Shown: positions 26,987-34,884 of the stretch, piece by piece
Numbering within the stretch: position 1 is the first letter of the stretch
Layout: each line of letters opens with the position of its first letter
Assembly (NCBI GenBank): GCA_034664125.1
Contig: JAXDIG010000054.1
Coordinates: 1 to 64,000 of the forward strand
Length of the DNA: 64,000 nt
Reading direction: 5' to 3'
Origin: JACVRW01 sp034664125
GTDB taxonomy: Bacteria; Actinomycetota; Thermoleophilia; Solirubrobacterales; Thermoleophilaceae
The notes under the pieces: model-generated
What the model was told of the DNA's origin: nothing
Seen by the model: the letters and a program-made list of their open reading frames with translations, nothing else
Database searches by the model: none
Program-made: the position numbers and the translations under genes

Positions 26987-28752
26987 GCGAGGAGCCAGGC
27001 GGGCCGGCGCTCCGCGCCGTACCGGGTGGCCCCCCCGTCGCACAAGATGCCGGACCCGAGGACGCCGTCGACGGCCTGACGCCGCCGCAGCGCAGAGCCG
27101 TTTCGCGCTCGATCCCCGCTGTGCTCGCGGAACTGGAGTTCGCGACCCGCGAGCGCGTGGACGAGGCGGTCGCCAAGGGCAAGGCGACCGGCCGCTCCGC
27201 CGAGCAGGTGCTGCTCGAGGAGGGCGTCGTCTCGGTCGACCAGCTGGCGCGCGCGACCGCCCAGCGCTTCGGCCTGTGCCACGTCGACCTGACCTGCTTC
27301 AAGATCGACCTGGCCGCGCTCAACCTGCTCAGCGCGCAGGCGGCCCGGCGGCTGAACGCCGCCCCGATCGGCTTCGACGGGCGCGGCCGGCTGCGCGTGG
27401 CGATCTCCGACCCGTCGAACGTGATCGCGCTCGACGACCTCAAGCTGGTGACCGGTCACGAGGTACAGCCGGTAGTGGCGTCGCCCGAGGACATCCAGGG
27501 CCTGATAGGGCGAATGAGCCGGCTCGACGAGGCGGTGGCGGAGGCGGTCCAGGAGGGCGAGGCGGAGCTGGCCGACGTCGCCGAGGTCCGCGAGTCCGCG
27601 GACGACGCGCCGGTCATGAAGCTGGTCAACTCGATCATCGCCCAGGCGGTCGAGGACCTCGCCTCGGACATCCATTTCGAGCCGGAGGGGCGGGAGATGC
27701 GCGTGCGCTTCCGCGTCGACGGCGTGCTGCGCGAGACGACCACCATCCCTCGGCGCATGGTGGCCGGCGTCGTGTCGCGCATCAAGATCATGGCCGACCT
27801 CGACATCGCCGAGCGGCGCGTGCCGCAGGACGGCCGCGTGTCGCTGACCGTGGACGGCCACGCGATCGACACGCGCGTGGTCACGATGCCGCGCGTCGAC
27901 GGGGAGGGCATCGTGATGCGCATCCTCGACAAGTCGGCTGCCCTGATCGGGCTCGACCAGCTCGGCATGTCCGAGGGGAGCGCCGCCCTCTTCGAGTCCG
28001 GCTTCCGCCGCTCCCACGGCGCGGTGCTGGCCACCGGGCCCACCGGGTCCGGCAAGTCCACCACGCTCTACGGCGCGCTCAACGAGATCAACGCTCCCGA
28101 GCGCAACATCATCACGATCGAGGACCCGGTCGAGTACCAGCTGGCGGGCGTCAACCAGCTCCAGGTGAACACGAAGGCGGGCCTGACCTTCGCGAGCGGG
28201 CTGCGGGCGATGCTGCGCGCCGACCCCGACGTGATCATGGTCGGCGAGATCCGGGACGGGGAAACCGCCAAGATCGCCATCGAGGCGGCGCTCACCGGCC
28301 ACCTCGTCCTCTCCACGCTGCACACGAACGACGCGCCCTCGGCGATCTCCCGGCTCACCGAGATGGGCATCGAGCCGTTCCTCACCGCGTCGGCCGTGTG
28401 CATGATCGTGGCCCAGCGGCTCGTGCGCCAGCTGTGTGCCTACTGCAAGCGCGCCACCACGCTGAGCGTCTCCTCGCTCGAGCGGGCCGGCTTCAACGTG
28501 GCCTTCGACCTCGACGCCTTCGAGCCGGTCGGCTGCAACCGCTGCGGCAACTCCGGCTACAAGGGCCGAACCGGCCTGTACGAGGTCATGGCGATCAGCG
28601 ACGAGATCAGGGACCTAACGGTCGAGCGCGCGGCTGCCGAAGAGATTCGCAAGATCGCCGTTGCGCAGGGGATGCGCCCGCTGCGCGCGGACGGGTTCGA
28701 AAAGGTCAAGAACGGGATCACATCCATCGCCGAAGTTGCGAGGGTCACGTGA
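26983..28752 (+). CDS. pilB: Type IV pilus assembly ATPase PilB
   Basis: 589 aa secretion ATPase that powers pilin polymerisation. It has an N-terminal MshEN/GspE-N domain (LEEGVVSVDQLARATAQRFG), then the catalytic core with Walker A GPTGSGKSTT (about residue 350), an Asp box in IEDPVEYQL, Walker B (PDVIMVGEIRDGET) and a His box (STLHTNDAPSA). A zinc-type tetracysteine site (CAYC and CNRC) is typical of PilB, not PilT. ATG 26983 overlaps the preceding stop. Confidence 0.96.
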   Translation: MSEEPGGPALRAVPGGPPVAQDAGPEDAVDGLTPPQRRAVSRSIPAVLAELEFATRERVDEAVAKGKATGRSAEQVLLEEGVVSVDQLARATAQRFGLCHVDLTCFKIDLAALNLLSAQAARRLNAAPIGFDGRGRLRVAISDPSNVIALDDLKLVTGHEVQPVVASPEDIQGLIGRMSRLDEAVAEAVQEGEAELADVAEVRESADDAPVMKLVNSIIAQAVEDLASDIHFEPEGREMRVRFRVDGVLRETTTIPRRMVAGVVSRIKIMADLDIAERRVPQDGRVSLTVDGHAIDTRVVTMPRVDGEGIVMRILDKSAALIGLDQLGMSEGSAALFESGFRRSHGAVLATGPTGSGKSTTLYGALNEINAPERNIITIEDPVEYQLAGVNQLQVNTKAGLTFASGLRAMLRADPDVIMVGEIRDGETAKIAIEAALTGHLVLSTLHTNDAPSAISRLTEMGIEPFLTASAVCMIVAQRLVRQLCAYCKRATTLSVSSLERAGFNVAFDLDAFEPVGCNRCGNSGYKGRTGLYEVMAISDEIRDLTVERAAAEEIRKIAVAQGMRPLRADGFEKVKNGITSIAEVARVT

Positions 28753-28772
28753 TCGCCTCCTCCGGCCGATAA
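28745..28772 (+). promoter_or_regulatory. Possible sigma-28-like promoter before pilT
   Basis: A perfect -10 octamer GCCGATAA (28765-28772) lies 9 nt before the pilT ATG, with TCACGTGA (28745-28752) 12 nt upstream of it at the end of pilB. The -35 is weak and the -10 overlaps the AAGGAG ribosome-binding site, so this could be chance. Confidence 0.35.
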
Positions 28773-28781
28773 GGAGTGACG

Positions 28782-29855
28782 ATGGAATTCGACTTCGCAG
28801 ACGTCCTGATGCAGGTGATGGACCGGAACGCCTCCGACCTCCACCTGACCGCAGGCTCTCAACCGATGATCCGCCAGCACGGGAAGTTGCACGCGCTGGA
28901 CTACCCGGTCCTGACGCCGCAGATGACGCGTGAGGTCATCTACTCCATCCTCACCAACGACCAGCGGCAGCGGCTGGAGACCGACTGGCAGATCGACTTC
29001 GCCTACTCGATCCCGGGCAAGGCGCGCTACCGCGTGAACGCCTACTTCCAGCGGGCGTCGCTGTCGGCCGCGTTCCGCCTGATCCCGAGCGACATGCCGA
29101 GGCTGCGTGACTTGGATCTGCCGCCGGTGCTTCAGGAGTTCGCGAAGAAGCCGCGCGGCTTCGTCCTCGTGACCGGCCCGACCGGCTCCGGCAAGTCGAC
29201 GACGCTCGCGGCGATGCTCGACATGATCAACGAGGAGCGCCAGGAGCACATCCTCACGATCGAGGACCCGATCGAGTTCCTGCACAAGCACAAGAAGTGC
29301 ATCGTCAACCAGCGCGAGTTGGGCGCCGACGCGCAGAGCTTCGCGCTCGGCCTCAAGGCCGCGCTGCGCCAGGACCCCGACGTGATCCTGGTCGGCGAGA
29401 TGCGGGACCTGGAGACGATCTCGACCGCACTCACCGCGGCCGAAACCGGCCACCTGGTGTTCGCCACGCTCCACACCCAGGACACGGCGCAGACGGTGGA
29501 CCGCATCGTCGACGTGTTCCCGCCAGACCAGCAGCAGCAGGTGCGCGTGCAGCTGTCGGTGTCGCTGCAGGGCATCGTTACCCAGCAGCTGCTGCCCAAG
29601 GCTGACGGCGACGGCCGCACGGTGGCCGTGGAGGTCCTCGTCCCCACACCCGCCGTGCGCAACCTGATCCGCGAGGGCAAGACGCACCAGATCTACTCGA
29701 CGCTCCAGACCGGCAGCCAGTTCGGCATGCAGACGATGGATTCCGCCCTGGCCCAGCTCGTGCGCGAGCAGAAGATCACGCGCGAGCTCGCCGAGGCGCG
29801 CTCGAGCACGCCCGAGGAGCTGCGCCGCCTGATGGGCACGGTCCGGGTGGCCTAG
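28782..29855 (+). CDS. pilT: Type IV pilus retraction ATPase PilT
   Basis: 357 aa hexameric ATPase that depolymerises pili and drives twitching. It has SDLHLTAGSQPMIR at the N-terminus, Walker A GPTGSGKSTT (about residue 130), Asp box IEDPIEF, Walker B (PDVILVGEMRDLET) and FATLHTQDTAQT. There is no tetracysteine site. ATG 28782 is chosen over GTG 28776 because AAGGAG (28771-28776) sits 5 nt upstream. pilC follows after 4 nt. Confidence 0.96.
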   Translation: MEFDFADVLMQVMDRNASDLHLTAGSQPMIRQHGKLHALDYPVLTPQMTREVIYSILTNDQRQRLETDWQIDFAYSIPGKARYRVNAYFQRASLSAAFRLIPSDMPRLRDLDLPPVLQEFAKKPRGFVLVTGPTGSGKSTTLAAMLDMINEERQEHILTIEDPIEFLHKHKKCIVNQRELGADAQSFALGLKAALRQDPDVILVGEMRDLETISTALTAAETGHLVFATLHTQDTAQTVDRIVDVFPPDQQQQVRVQLSVSLQGIVTQQLLPKADGDGRTVAVEVLVPTPAVRNLIREGKTHQIYSTLQTGSQFGMQTMDSALAQLVREQKITRELAEARSSTPEELRRLMGTVRVA

Positions 29856-29859
29856 GGAG

Positions 29860-31074
29860 ATGGCCACCTACGCGTTCAAGGCACTCGATCTCGCCGGCGC
29901 GCCCAGCAAGGGCGAGATCGAGGCATCCGACAAGCAGACCGTCGCGTCGCAGCTGCGCTCGCGCGGGCTGATCGTCGTGGACATCGAGGAGCAGAACGCG
30001 GGGAGCGCAGGCGACCTGCTCGCGCGCTTCCACAAGGTCAAGGCCGACGACCTGGTGATCGCCACCCGGCAGCTCTCGACGATGGTGCATTCGGGCATGT
30101 CGCTGCTGCGCGCCCTGTACGTGATCGAGGAGCAGACCGAGTCGGACAAGCTGCGGGAGATCTGGATCGAGGTGCGCAAGGACGTCGAGGCGGGCGTCGC
30201 CCTCTCGGACGCGCTGCAGCGCCACCCCGACGCCTTCAACGAGCTCTACGTGGCGATGGTGCAGGCCGGTGAGACGGGAGGCATCCTGGACCAGACGCTG
30301 GTGCGCGTCGCCGAGCAGCTGGAGAAGGACGCGGCCCTGCGGCGCCAGATCAAGGCCGCGATGGTCTACCCGTCCCTGATCGGTGGCTTCGCCTTCGTCG
30401 TGCTGTTCGCGCTGGTCACCTTCCTCGTGCCGGTGTTCGAGAAGATCTTCAGCGACTTCGGCGGCGAGCTGCCGGCCATCACCAAGTTCACGGTGTGGCT
30501 GTCGCACATATTCACGAAGCGCTGGTACGTGATGTTCGCGGTGATCTTCGGCGTGGTCTGGCTGTTCAAGTACTGGAAGCGCAGCGAACGCGGGCGCATC
30601 CAGTGGGACAGGCTGAAGCTGAAGGCCCCGATGAAGATCGGGAGCATCGTGCAGAAGGTCTGCCTGGCGCGCTTCACGCGAACGTTCTCGGGGCTGATCG
30701 CGGCCGGCGTGCCGATGCTCGAGGCGATCGAGATCACCGGCAAGACGTCCGGCAACAAGGTGATCGAGATGGCGATGGAGGACGTGCGCGAGTCGGTCAA
30801 GCGGGGCGGCTCGCTGACGCAGCCGATGACCAAGGTGCCAGAGGCCTTCCCGGTGATGGTCACGCAGATGATCGGCGTGGGCGAGGAAACCGGTGCCCTC
30901 GAAGGCATGATGAGCAAGGTCGCAGACTTCTACGAGGAGCAGGTGGACGCCGCCGTCAAGGCGCTCACCTCGATCCTCGAGCCCGTGATGATCGTGGTCG
31001 TGGGCGGCATCGTCGGGTTCATCGTGATCTCGATGTACCTGCCGATGTTCAAGGTGTACGACTCGATCAAGTAG
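29860..31074 (+). CDS. pilC: Type IV pilus inner membrane platform protein PilC
   Basis: 404 aa with two T2SSF repeats and three hydrophobic helices. It begins YAFKALDLAGAPSKGEIEA, with the first repeat at RQLSTMVHSGMSLLRALYV, membrane segments around AFVVLFALVTFLVPVFEKI and FAVIFGVVWLF, and the second repeat at FSGLIAAGVPMLEAIEITG. It links the PilB/PilT motors to the pilin base. The ribosome-binding site is GGGAG adjoining ATG. It is the last gene of this operon. Confidence 0.95.
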   Translation: MATYAFKALDLAGAPSKGEIEASDKQTVASQLRSRGLIVVDIEEQNAGSAGDLLARFHKVKADDLVIATRQLSTMVHSGMSLLRALYVIEEQTESDKLREIWIEVRKDVEAGVALSDALQRHPDAFNELYVAMVQAGETGGILDQTLVRVAEQLEKDAALRRQIKAAMVYPSLIGGFAFVVLFALVTFLVPVFEKIFSDFGGELPAITKFTVWLSHIFTKRWYVMFAVIFGVVWLFKYWKRSERGRIQWDRLKLKAPMKIGSIVQKVCLARFTRTFSGLIAAGVPMLEAIEITGKTSGNKVIEMAMEDVRESVKRGGSLTQPMTKVPEAFPVMVTQMIGVGEETGALEGMMSKVADFYEEQVDAAVKALTSILEPVMIVVVGGIVGFIVISMYLPMFKVYDSIK

Positions 31075-31444
31075 CGGGCGCTCCTTGGCCGCCTCTCGGT
31101 GAGATGAACGGCGGCTGTTTGTGGCCGTTGGTCTGTCTCGCCGCGAAGCGCAAACAGCGGCGGGGGAAGGGCTGGCATGCACAACCCACCCAACCCCCCG
31201 GCCGCGTGGCAGGGTGGTCGGCTTTCGATGGGATACACGCTCGGATCCGGCCCGCCCTGCGCTCCGGCCGCGGGGCGGGCCGCTTTGAGACGCGCAGGGA
31301 TGGCAAACGCCGCCCACGCTCGCAGCAGACGCCGCGAACGCGACGTTTACACCGACGTCGTCCACCCGTCGACGGCCCACGGGCACCTCTTTGCCTGCCG
31401 TCCAGTCACGTTTGTCTCACCCAGAAGCGTTGGAGCGGCGGGCG
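31075..31444. other. Intergenic region after pilC
   Basis: No convincing gene. A long inverted repeat GCTGTTTG / CAAACAGC (about 31111-31158) and the terminator hairpin at 31248-31282 are the visible structures. The remaining sequence, up to the convergent hypothetical gene, shows nothing recognisable. Confidence 0.4.
31248..31282 (+). terminator. GC-rich hairpin downstream of pilC
   Basis: CGGCCCGCCC (31248-31257) pairs with GGGCGGGCCG (31273-31282), a 10-bp perfect stem followed by CTTTG. It is a candidate terminator for the pilBTC transcript or for the convergent gene. Confidence 0.55.
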
Positions 31445-31948
31445 CTAGTGCGCTGTCCTGTGCGTCCGGATTGTGCTTGACACCACGCATTGGCTGCGTG
31501 AGGGCGGTGCGGCGAAACGCAGTCGCGCGACGACCTTGAGAGTCGCGGGTTCGTGGTTGTAACTGATCACCCAGGTCTGCCCTCGGACGGCTGAGAATGG
31601 GCCCACAACCGTTCGCCTGGGCGCCGGATCAGGATTGACCTGTTTCCCGCGCCAGATGGGCTTGCGGTCAGCGTCGAGAGTCACGAATACGGTCGCCCCG
31701 GGCCTGGGAAGGGTGAGCTGCGTATAGAAGCGCCGCTCGTCGTCGCAACGCCACGCGAGCGTGCCGACGAACGGGAGCCGGGCGACGAGTCCGGCGTCGT
31801 TTAACTCCCGCGCCGCCCGCGCCGGGACGCCCTCGGCAGTGTCCAACGCCGCACTGACGAGGGGAGGTTCGTCGCCGGGACGCACGAGGGCGTACCCGAC
31901 GGCAACACACGCGAGCGCACCGCCCCACCGCCATATAGGACGGTTCAT
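31445..31948 (-). CDS. Hypothetical exported or membrane-anchored protein
   Basis: 167 aa. A short N-terminal hydrophobic helix (WGGALACVAVGYALV) precedes a soluble domain with LPFVGTLAWRCDDERRFYTQL, VTVFVTL-like strands and VVGPFSAVRGQTWVISYNHEPATL. The pattern suggests a small extracellular beta-rich domain; I do not recognise the family. ATG 31948 has TATCGT 6 nt upstream (31955-31960, minus strand), which supports a leaderless mRNA and a real gene. Confidence 0.6.
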   Translation of the reverse strand: MNRPIWRWGGALACVAVGYALVRPGDEPPLVSAALDTAEGVPARAARELNDAGLVARLPFVGTLAWRCDDERRFYTQLTLPRPGATVFVTLDADRKPIWRGKQVNPDPAPRRTVVGPFSAVRGQTWVISYNHEPATLKVVARLRFAAPPSRSQCVVSSTIRTHRTAH

Positions 31949-32009
31949 TGCTCAACGATACGCTCGCGGCGCGGCCAGGAGTCCCGGTGCCATAAGCGGC
32001 CTCGCTCGC

Positions 32010-32453
32010 CTACGCGAGCTCCGTCACCTCGGCGTCGATCGCCGCCATGCCGAGGGCGTGCGCGACCGAGACGCGGTGATGGCCGTCGTCGACGAAGTGC
32101 TCGTCGCCTAGGCGGAATACCGAGATGGGCGGCATCGGGGCGCCGCGGCGACTCGCCATCCAGAGGCGCTCCCAGCGGTGGCGGCTCGATTCCGGTGGCC
32201 GGAAGCAGCAGTCGAAGGCGCGCGCCTTGGCGGGCTCCGCGGTGCCGACGACCGATGCCAGCGGGATCGCCTGCAGGCCGGCCTGGCGGCGCGACGAGGG
32301 GGGCACGGCTCCGAGCGCCTGGTCCAGCGACGCCATGCGCGTCGACTCGTTCGGCCGTCTGCGCAGCCATGCGGTTGCCCGCTCGCGACGGCGCCTGCGG
32401 CGCTGGCGCGCGAACGCGGTCTGAGCGTCGATCATGAGGTTGCCCGTCTCCAT
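32010..32453 (-). CDS. ParB/Srx-like nuclease-fold domain protein
   Basis: 147 aa from ATG 32453. An Arg-rich N-terminal helix (FARQRRRRRRERATAWL) is followed by a ParB-N/sulfiredoxin-like domain ending FRLGDEHFVDDGHHRVSVAHALG, the typical DGHHR catalytic/nucleotide motif. There is no ParB helix-turn-helix, so this is not a chromosome partition protein. Such short proteins are common and uncharacterised in actinobacteria. A TTG 9 nt upstream or ATG 32435 are alternative starts. Confidence 0.7.
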   Translation of the reverse strand: METGNLMIDAQTAFARQRRRRRRERATAWLRRRPNESTRMASLDQALGAVPPSSRRQAGLQAIPLASVVGTAEPAKARAFDCCFRPPESSRHRWERLWMASRRGAPMPPISVFRLGDEHFVDDGHHRVSVAHALGMAAIDAEVTELA

Positions 32454-32539
32454 GAACCCCAAGTCTGGAGCTGAGCGACGCCCCTCACATCGGGCATTCG
32501 CAGCGAATTCGAGCGCAGAACCCCTTACCCGCGGGGGGC

Positions 32540-32911
32540 TCAGGCGACGGCGAGCTCGCGGTCGATCCAGCGGCAGATCACGTCGACCACGTAGCCCTGC
32601 TCCTCGCCGGTCAGCTCGCGGCCCTTCGGGAGCCCGTGCCAGCGCTCGAGGCAGGTGCGGCAGCAGGTGGCCGTTGCGTGCTGCGCCACGAACACCGGGT
32701 GCCCCCGGTAAGGGGTCTGCTTGCCGTCCTTGCGCGGCGCCGCCGGCGCGACGCGCTGGGCGATCAGGTCGCCCGCGTGCTCACGGATCGCCTCTTTGCC
32801 GCGCAGCAGCACGAGCGCCCGCTCGCGCCCGAACAGGTGAAACTTCGCCCGGAAGCGATGGGTGGCAAGCGCATCGATGCGGCGATCTATGGATTCGACG
32901 TCGGCGAGCAC
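32540..32911 (-). CDS. DUF4186 family protein
   Basis: 123 aa. It matches the DUF4186 pattern: FRAKFHLFGRERALV, EHAGDLIAQRVAPA, DGKQTPYRGHPVFVAQHATA, then TCCRTCLERWHGLPKGRELT. The conserved Cys and His residues could bind metal. The function of the family is unknown to me. GTG 32911 is supported by TAGCCT 7 nt upstream (32919-32924, minus strand). The gene follows the DUF488 gene on the same strand after 28 bp and has its own promoter. Confidence 0.8.
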   Translation of the reverse strand: MLADVESIDRRIDALATHRFRAKFHLFGRERALVLLRGKEAIREHAGDLIAQRVAPAAPRKDGKQTPYRGHPVFVAQHATATCCRTCLERWHGLPKGRELTGEEQGYVVDVICRWIDRELAVA

Positions 32912-32939
32912 CCCTTCGAGGCTAGCCGTCCACGAGTTC

Positions 32940-33428
32940 CTAGGCAGGAGGCAGGAGGTGAACGATCGTCACCCCGTACTCGCTCGCCAGCCGCTCCGCG
33001 ATCAGGGAGCGGTGGCACGCCTCCGGGTCGCGTTCCACGCACATCAGCGCGGCCGCGCGGTCGGTGGGCAGCTCGGCTACGACCGCATCGAGGTCCGCTC
33101 GGTCGAGGATCTCGGCGACATAGCGCTCGCGGTACTCGGGCGCCAGCTGCGTGCGCGAGCGCTTGCCCACTCCCTGCCGGTCGTCCTCGCGGTACTGCAG
33201 CCGGCGCAGCTCCGTCGTGGGAGCCAGCTCCTTGTGGTGGCGGTAGTCGACGCCAGCCTCGGCCAGGGCCGCCTGCAGGCGGGCCGAGTTGGCCCACGCG
33301 TACTCGCTGCCGCGCACCCCGCGGCGCTGGCGTACGTCCAGCAGCACGCCGACGCCGGCCTCGCGCAGGCGTTCAAGGAACGCCTTCGCCGTGAACCCGT
33401 ACACGCCGATGGTCGCCACGGTCCGCAC
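32940..33428 (-). CDS. DUF488 family protein
   Basis: 162 aa. It starts VATIGVYGFTAKAFLERLREAGV, followed by VLLDVRQRRGVRGSEYAW, and ends with the family hallmark ALMCVERDPEACHRSLIAERL. DUF488 proteins are widespread, with no settled function. GTG 33428 has a TAGGAT box 6 nt upstream (33435-33440, minus strand) that overlaps the divergent box of the HIRAN gene. Confidence 0.85.
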   Translation of the reverse strand: MRTVATIGVYGFTAKAFLERLREAGVGVLLDVRQRRGVRGSEYAWANSARLQAALAEAGVDYRHHKELAPTTELRRLQYREDDRQGVGKRSRTQLAPEYRERYVAEILDRADLDAVVAELPTDRAAALMCVERDPEACHRSLIAERLASEYGVTIVHLLPPA

Positions 33429-33434
33429 GCCGGG

Positions 33435-33444
33435 ATCCTAGGCT
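33435..33444. promoter_or_regulatory. Overlapping divergent -10 boxes of the DUF488 and HIRAN genes
   Basis: The sequence ATCCTAGGCT holds TAGGAT on the minus strand (33435-33440, 6 nt before GTG 33428) and TAGGCT on the plus strand (33439-33444, 7 nt before GTG 33452). They share a CCTAGG core, so the two promoters cannot easily be melted at the same time. Confidence 0.6.
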
Positions 33445-33451
33445 CTGTCCG

Positions 33452-33922
33452 GTGAAGGTGGACGTCGAGTACGACGAGCGCTACTGGTACCCCGACGACG
33501 GCGGGGTGGTCTGGATCGCCGGCTACCAGGTCGTCGAGGCCGAGTCGGGCCGCTACCTCGCCCGCGACGCGCCCGAGCTGCTCGCCCGCGGCCTGCGGGT
33601 CGCCGGCGTCGCGGGCGCCGGAGCGCACCACGCCGACGCGCTCGGCTCCGACGCCGTCGCGCCCGGCCGCCCGCTCGAGCTGCGCCGCGACGCAGACAAC
33701 CCACACGACCCGAACGCGATCCAGGTCCACCCGAGCGACGGCGGCGCCCAGGTGGGATGGGTGCCGCGCGAGCTGGCGGCCGAGCTCGCCCCCGAGCTGG
33801 ACGCGGGCCGGCAGTGGTCTGCCGTCGTGCTGCGCGAGCAGCGCCGGTCGCCGCGCGATCCGCGCCACGGCCTGACCATGCTGCTCGCCGCGGCGGAGAC
33901 GATCGAGCTCAGTGCGGCCTAG
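33452..33922 (+). CDS. HIRAN domain protein
   Basis: 156 aa. The central segment LELRRDADNPHDPNAIQVHP...VGWVPRELAAELAPEL is a typical HIRAN domain, a small beta-barrel that binds DNA ends or stalled-fork DNA in larger helicases. Stand-alone copies in bacteria are uncharacterised. The N-terminal 50 residues (WYPDDGGVVWIAGYQVVEAES) are less clear. GTG 33452 is leaderless-like with TAGGCT 7 nt upstream. Confidence 0.8.
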   Translation: MKVDVEYDERYWYPDDGGVVWIAGYQVVEAESGRYLARDAPELLARGLRVAGVAGAGAHHADALGSDAVAPGRPLELRRDADNPHDPNAIQVHPSDGGAQVGWVPRELAAELAPELDAGRQWSAVVLREQRRSPRDPRHGLTMLLAAAETIELSAA

Positions 33923-33925
33923 CGC

Positions 33926-34372
33926 TCAGCGGGCACGCGCCACGTGCAGCTCGATCGCCTCGATCTGCTTCTGGCCGTACGACCCGCGGTAGACCGGCCC
34001 CGCGGCGCTGATCCGGTCGCCGGGGCCGGGGAGGGGGTGGGGGCGCAGGGACTTCCTGACGTCGATCACCGACAGGCCCGGCAGGGTGATCGCCTGGCGC
34101 GAGGTGAGCACGAAGTGCGCGTCGCCGTCGCCGTCGGGATCGACGCGCTCTACGTAGACGATGCGGCCGCTGGCCGTCCGGCAGTTGGAGAGATCGGGCG
34201 GGCAGTGCGAGGGCTCGAGCGGGGCGGTGGGCGGCGGGCCGGCCGCGGGCGCTGTGCGCCGGTCGGCCGAGGGCTTCCGCGCGCGATCCGGGGCGGGCTC
34301 GTCACCCCCGAGGCAGCCGCTGCCGAGCAGCGCGGCGGACCACGCGAGAGCAAGGGCGCCGGCTCGCCTCAC
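33926..34372 (-). CDS. Small lipoprotein, possible OB-fold
   Basis: 148 aa. The signal peptide has lipobox LGSGC (Cys about residue 20) and a Pro/Ala/Thr-rich linker. A domain with GRIVYVERVDPDGDGDAHFVLTS and GPGDRISAAGPVYRG resembles a small nucleic-acid-like beta barrel, but no family is certain. GTG 34372 overlaps the stop of the upstream exported protein (GTGA), so the two are co-translated and probably act together outside the membrane. Confidence 0.65.
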   Translation of the reverse strand: MRRAGALALAWSAALLGSGCLGGDEPAPDRARKPSADRRTAPAAGPPPTAPLEPSHCPPDLSNCRTASGRIVYVERVDPDGDGDAHFVLTSRQAITLPGLSVIDVRKSLRPHPLPGPGDRISAAGPVYRGSYGQKQIEAIELHVARAR

Positions 34373-34812
34373 TCCGTCGCGACCACCAGCGTCCCGACCC
34401 GGCGCCGGTCGCCGGCTCCGCCGGCCGGGGTGAAGGTGATCGGGTGGCGCCCGGTGGCCCGGGTGAGCACCTCGAAGCGCCCCGGCGTGAGCGGCTCGGC
34501 GACGGCGCTCATGCCCAGGTCCGCGATCTCGACCTGTCCGGCCTCCTCCACCTCCACCAGCACGGTGGCCGCCTGCCCGGTCTGGATGCGCTGCGGGTGC
34601 GGGTCGGCTGCCACGAAGGTCAGCTCGGCCGCCGGCAGGGAGCTGTCGGGCGGCGACGAAACCGTGGGCGTCTGATTCACCCCGGTGGAGGGCGGGGCCG
34701 CCCTGAACTGGTCCGAACGGTCCGTGGCGTTGCGCGGACGCGAAACGGAGGCGGCGATGGCCGCGAGGCCGAGCACGATCGCGAACAGGAGAAGGGCACG
34801 GCGCAGGTGCAC
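34369..34812 (-). CDS. Exported protein with a cupredoxin-like beta domain
   Basis: 147 aa. The N-terminal helix (ALLLFAIVLGLAAIAASV) is followed by a low-complexity linker and a C-terminal domain of about 85 residues (IQTGQAATVLVEVEEAGQVEIADLGM, GRFEVLTRATGRHPITFTP). That domain resembles cupredoxin or Ig-like folds but shows no copper His/Cys set. GTG 34812 has TAGGAT 6 nt upstream (34819-34824, minus strand). Divergent from the GT87-like operon. Confidence 0.62.
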   Translation of the reverse strand: MHLRRALLLFAIVLGLAAIAASVSRPRNATDRSDQFRAAPPSTGVNQTPTVSSPPDSSLPAAELTFVAADPHPQRIQTGQAATVLVEVEEAGQVEIADLGMSAVAEPLTPGRFEVLTRATGRHPITFTPAGGAGDRRRVGTLVVATE

Positions 34813-34849
34813 GCCTCGATCCTAGGCGGGGAAATGGCCATCTCGCCCA

Positions 34850-34876
34850 TCAAGTGCTGCATCGGGGCGCCGATAC
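34850..34876 (+). promoter_or_regulatory. Sigma-28-like promoter of the GT87-like operon
   Basis: TCAAGTGC (34850-34857), 11-nt spacer, GCCGATAC (34869-34876), then exactly 8 nt to ATG 34885. Spacing matches the FliA/WhiG consensus and fixes the start codon of the gene. Confidence 0.6.
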
Positions 34877-34884
34877 CACCACCG

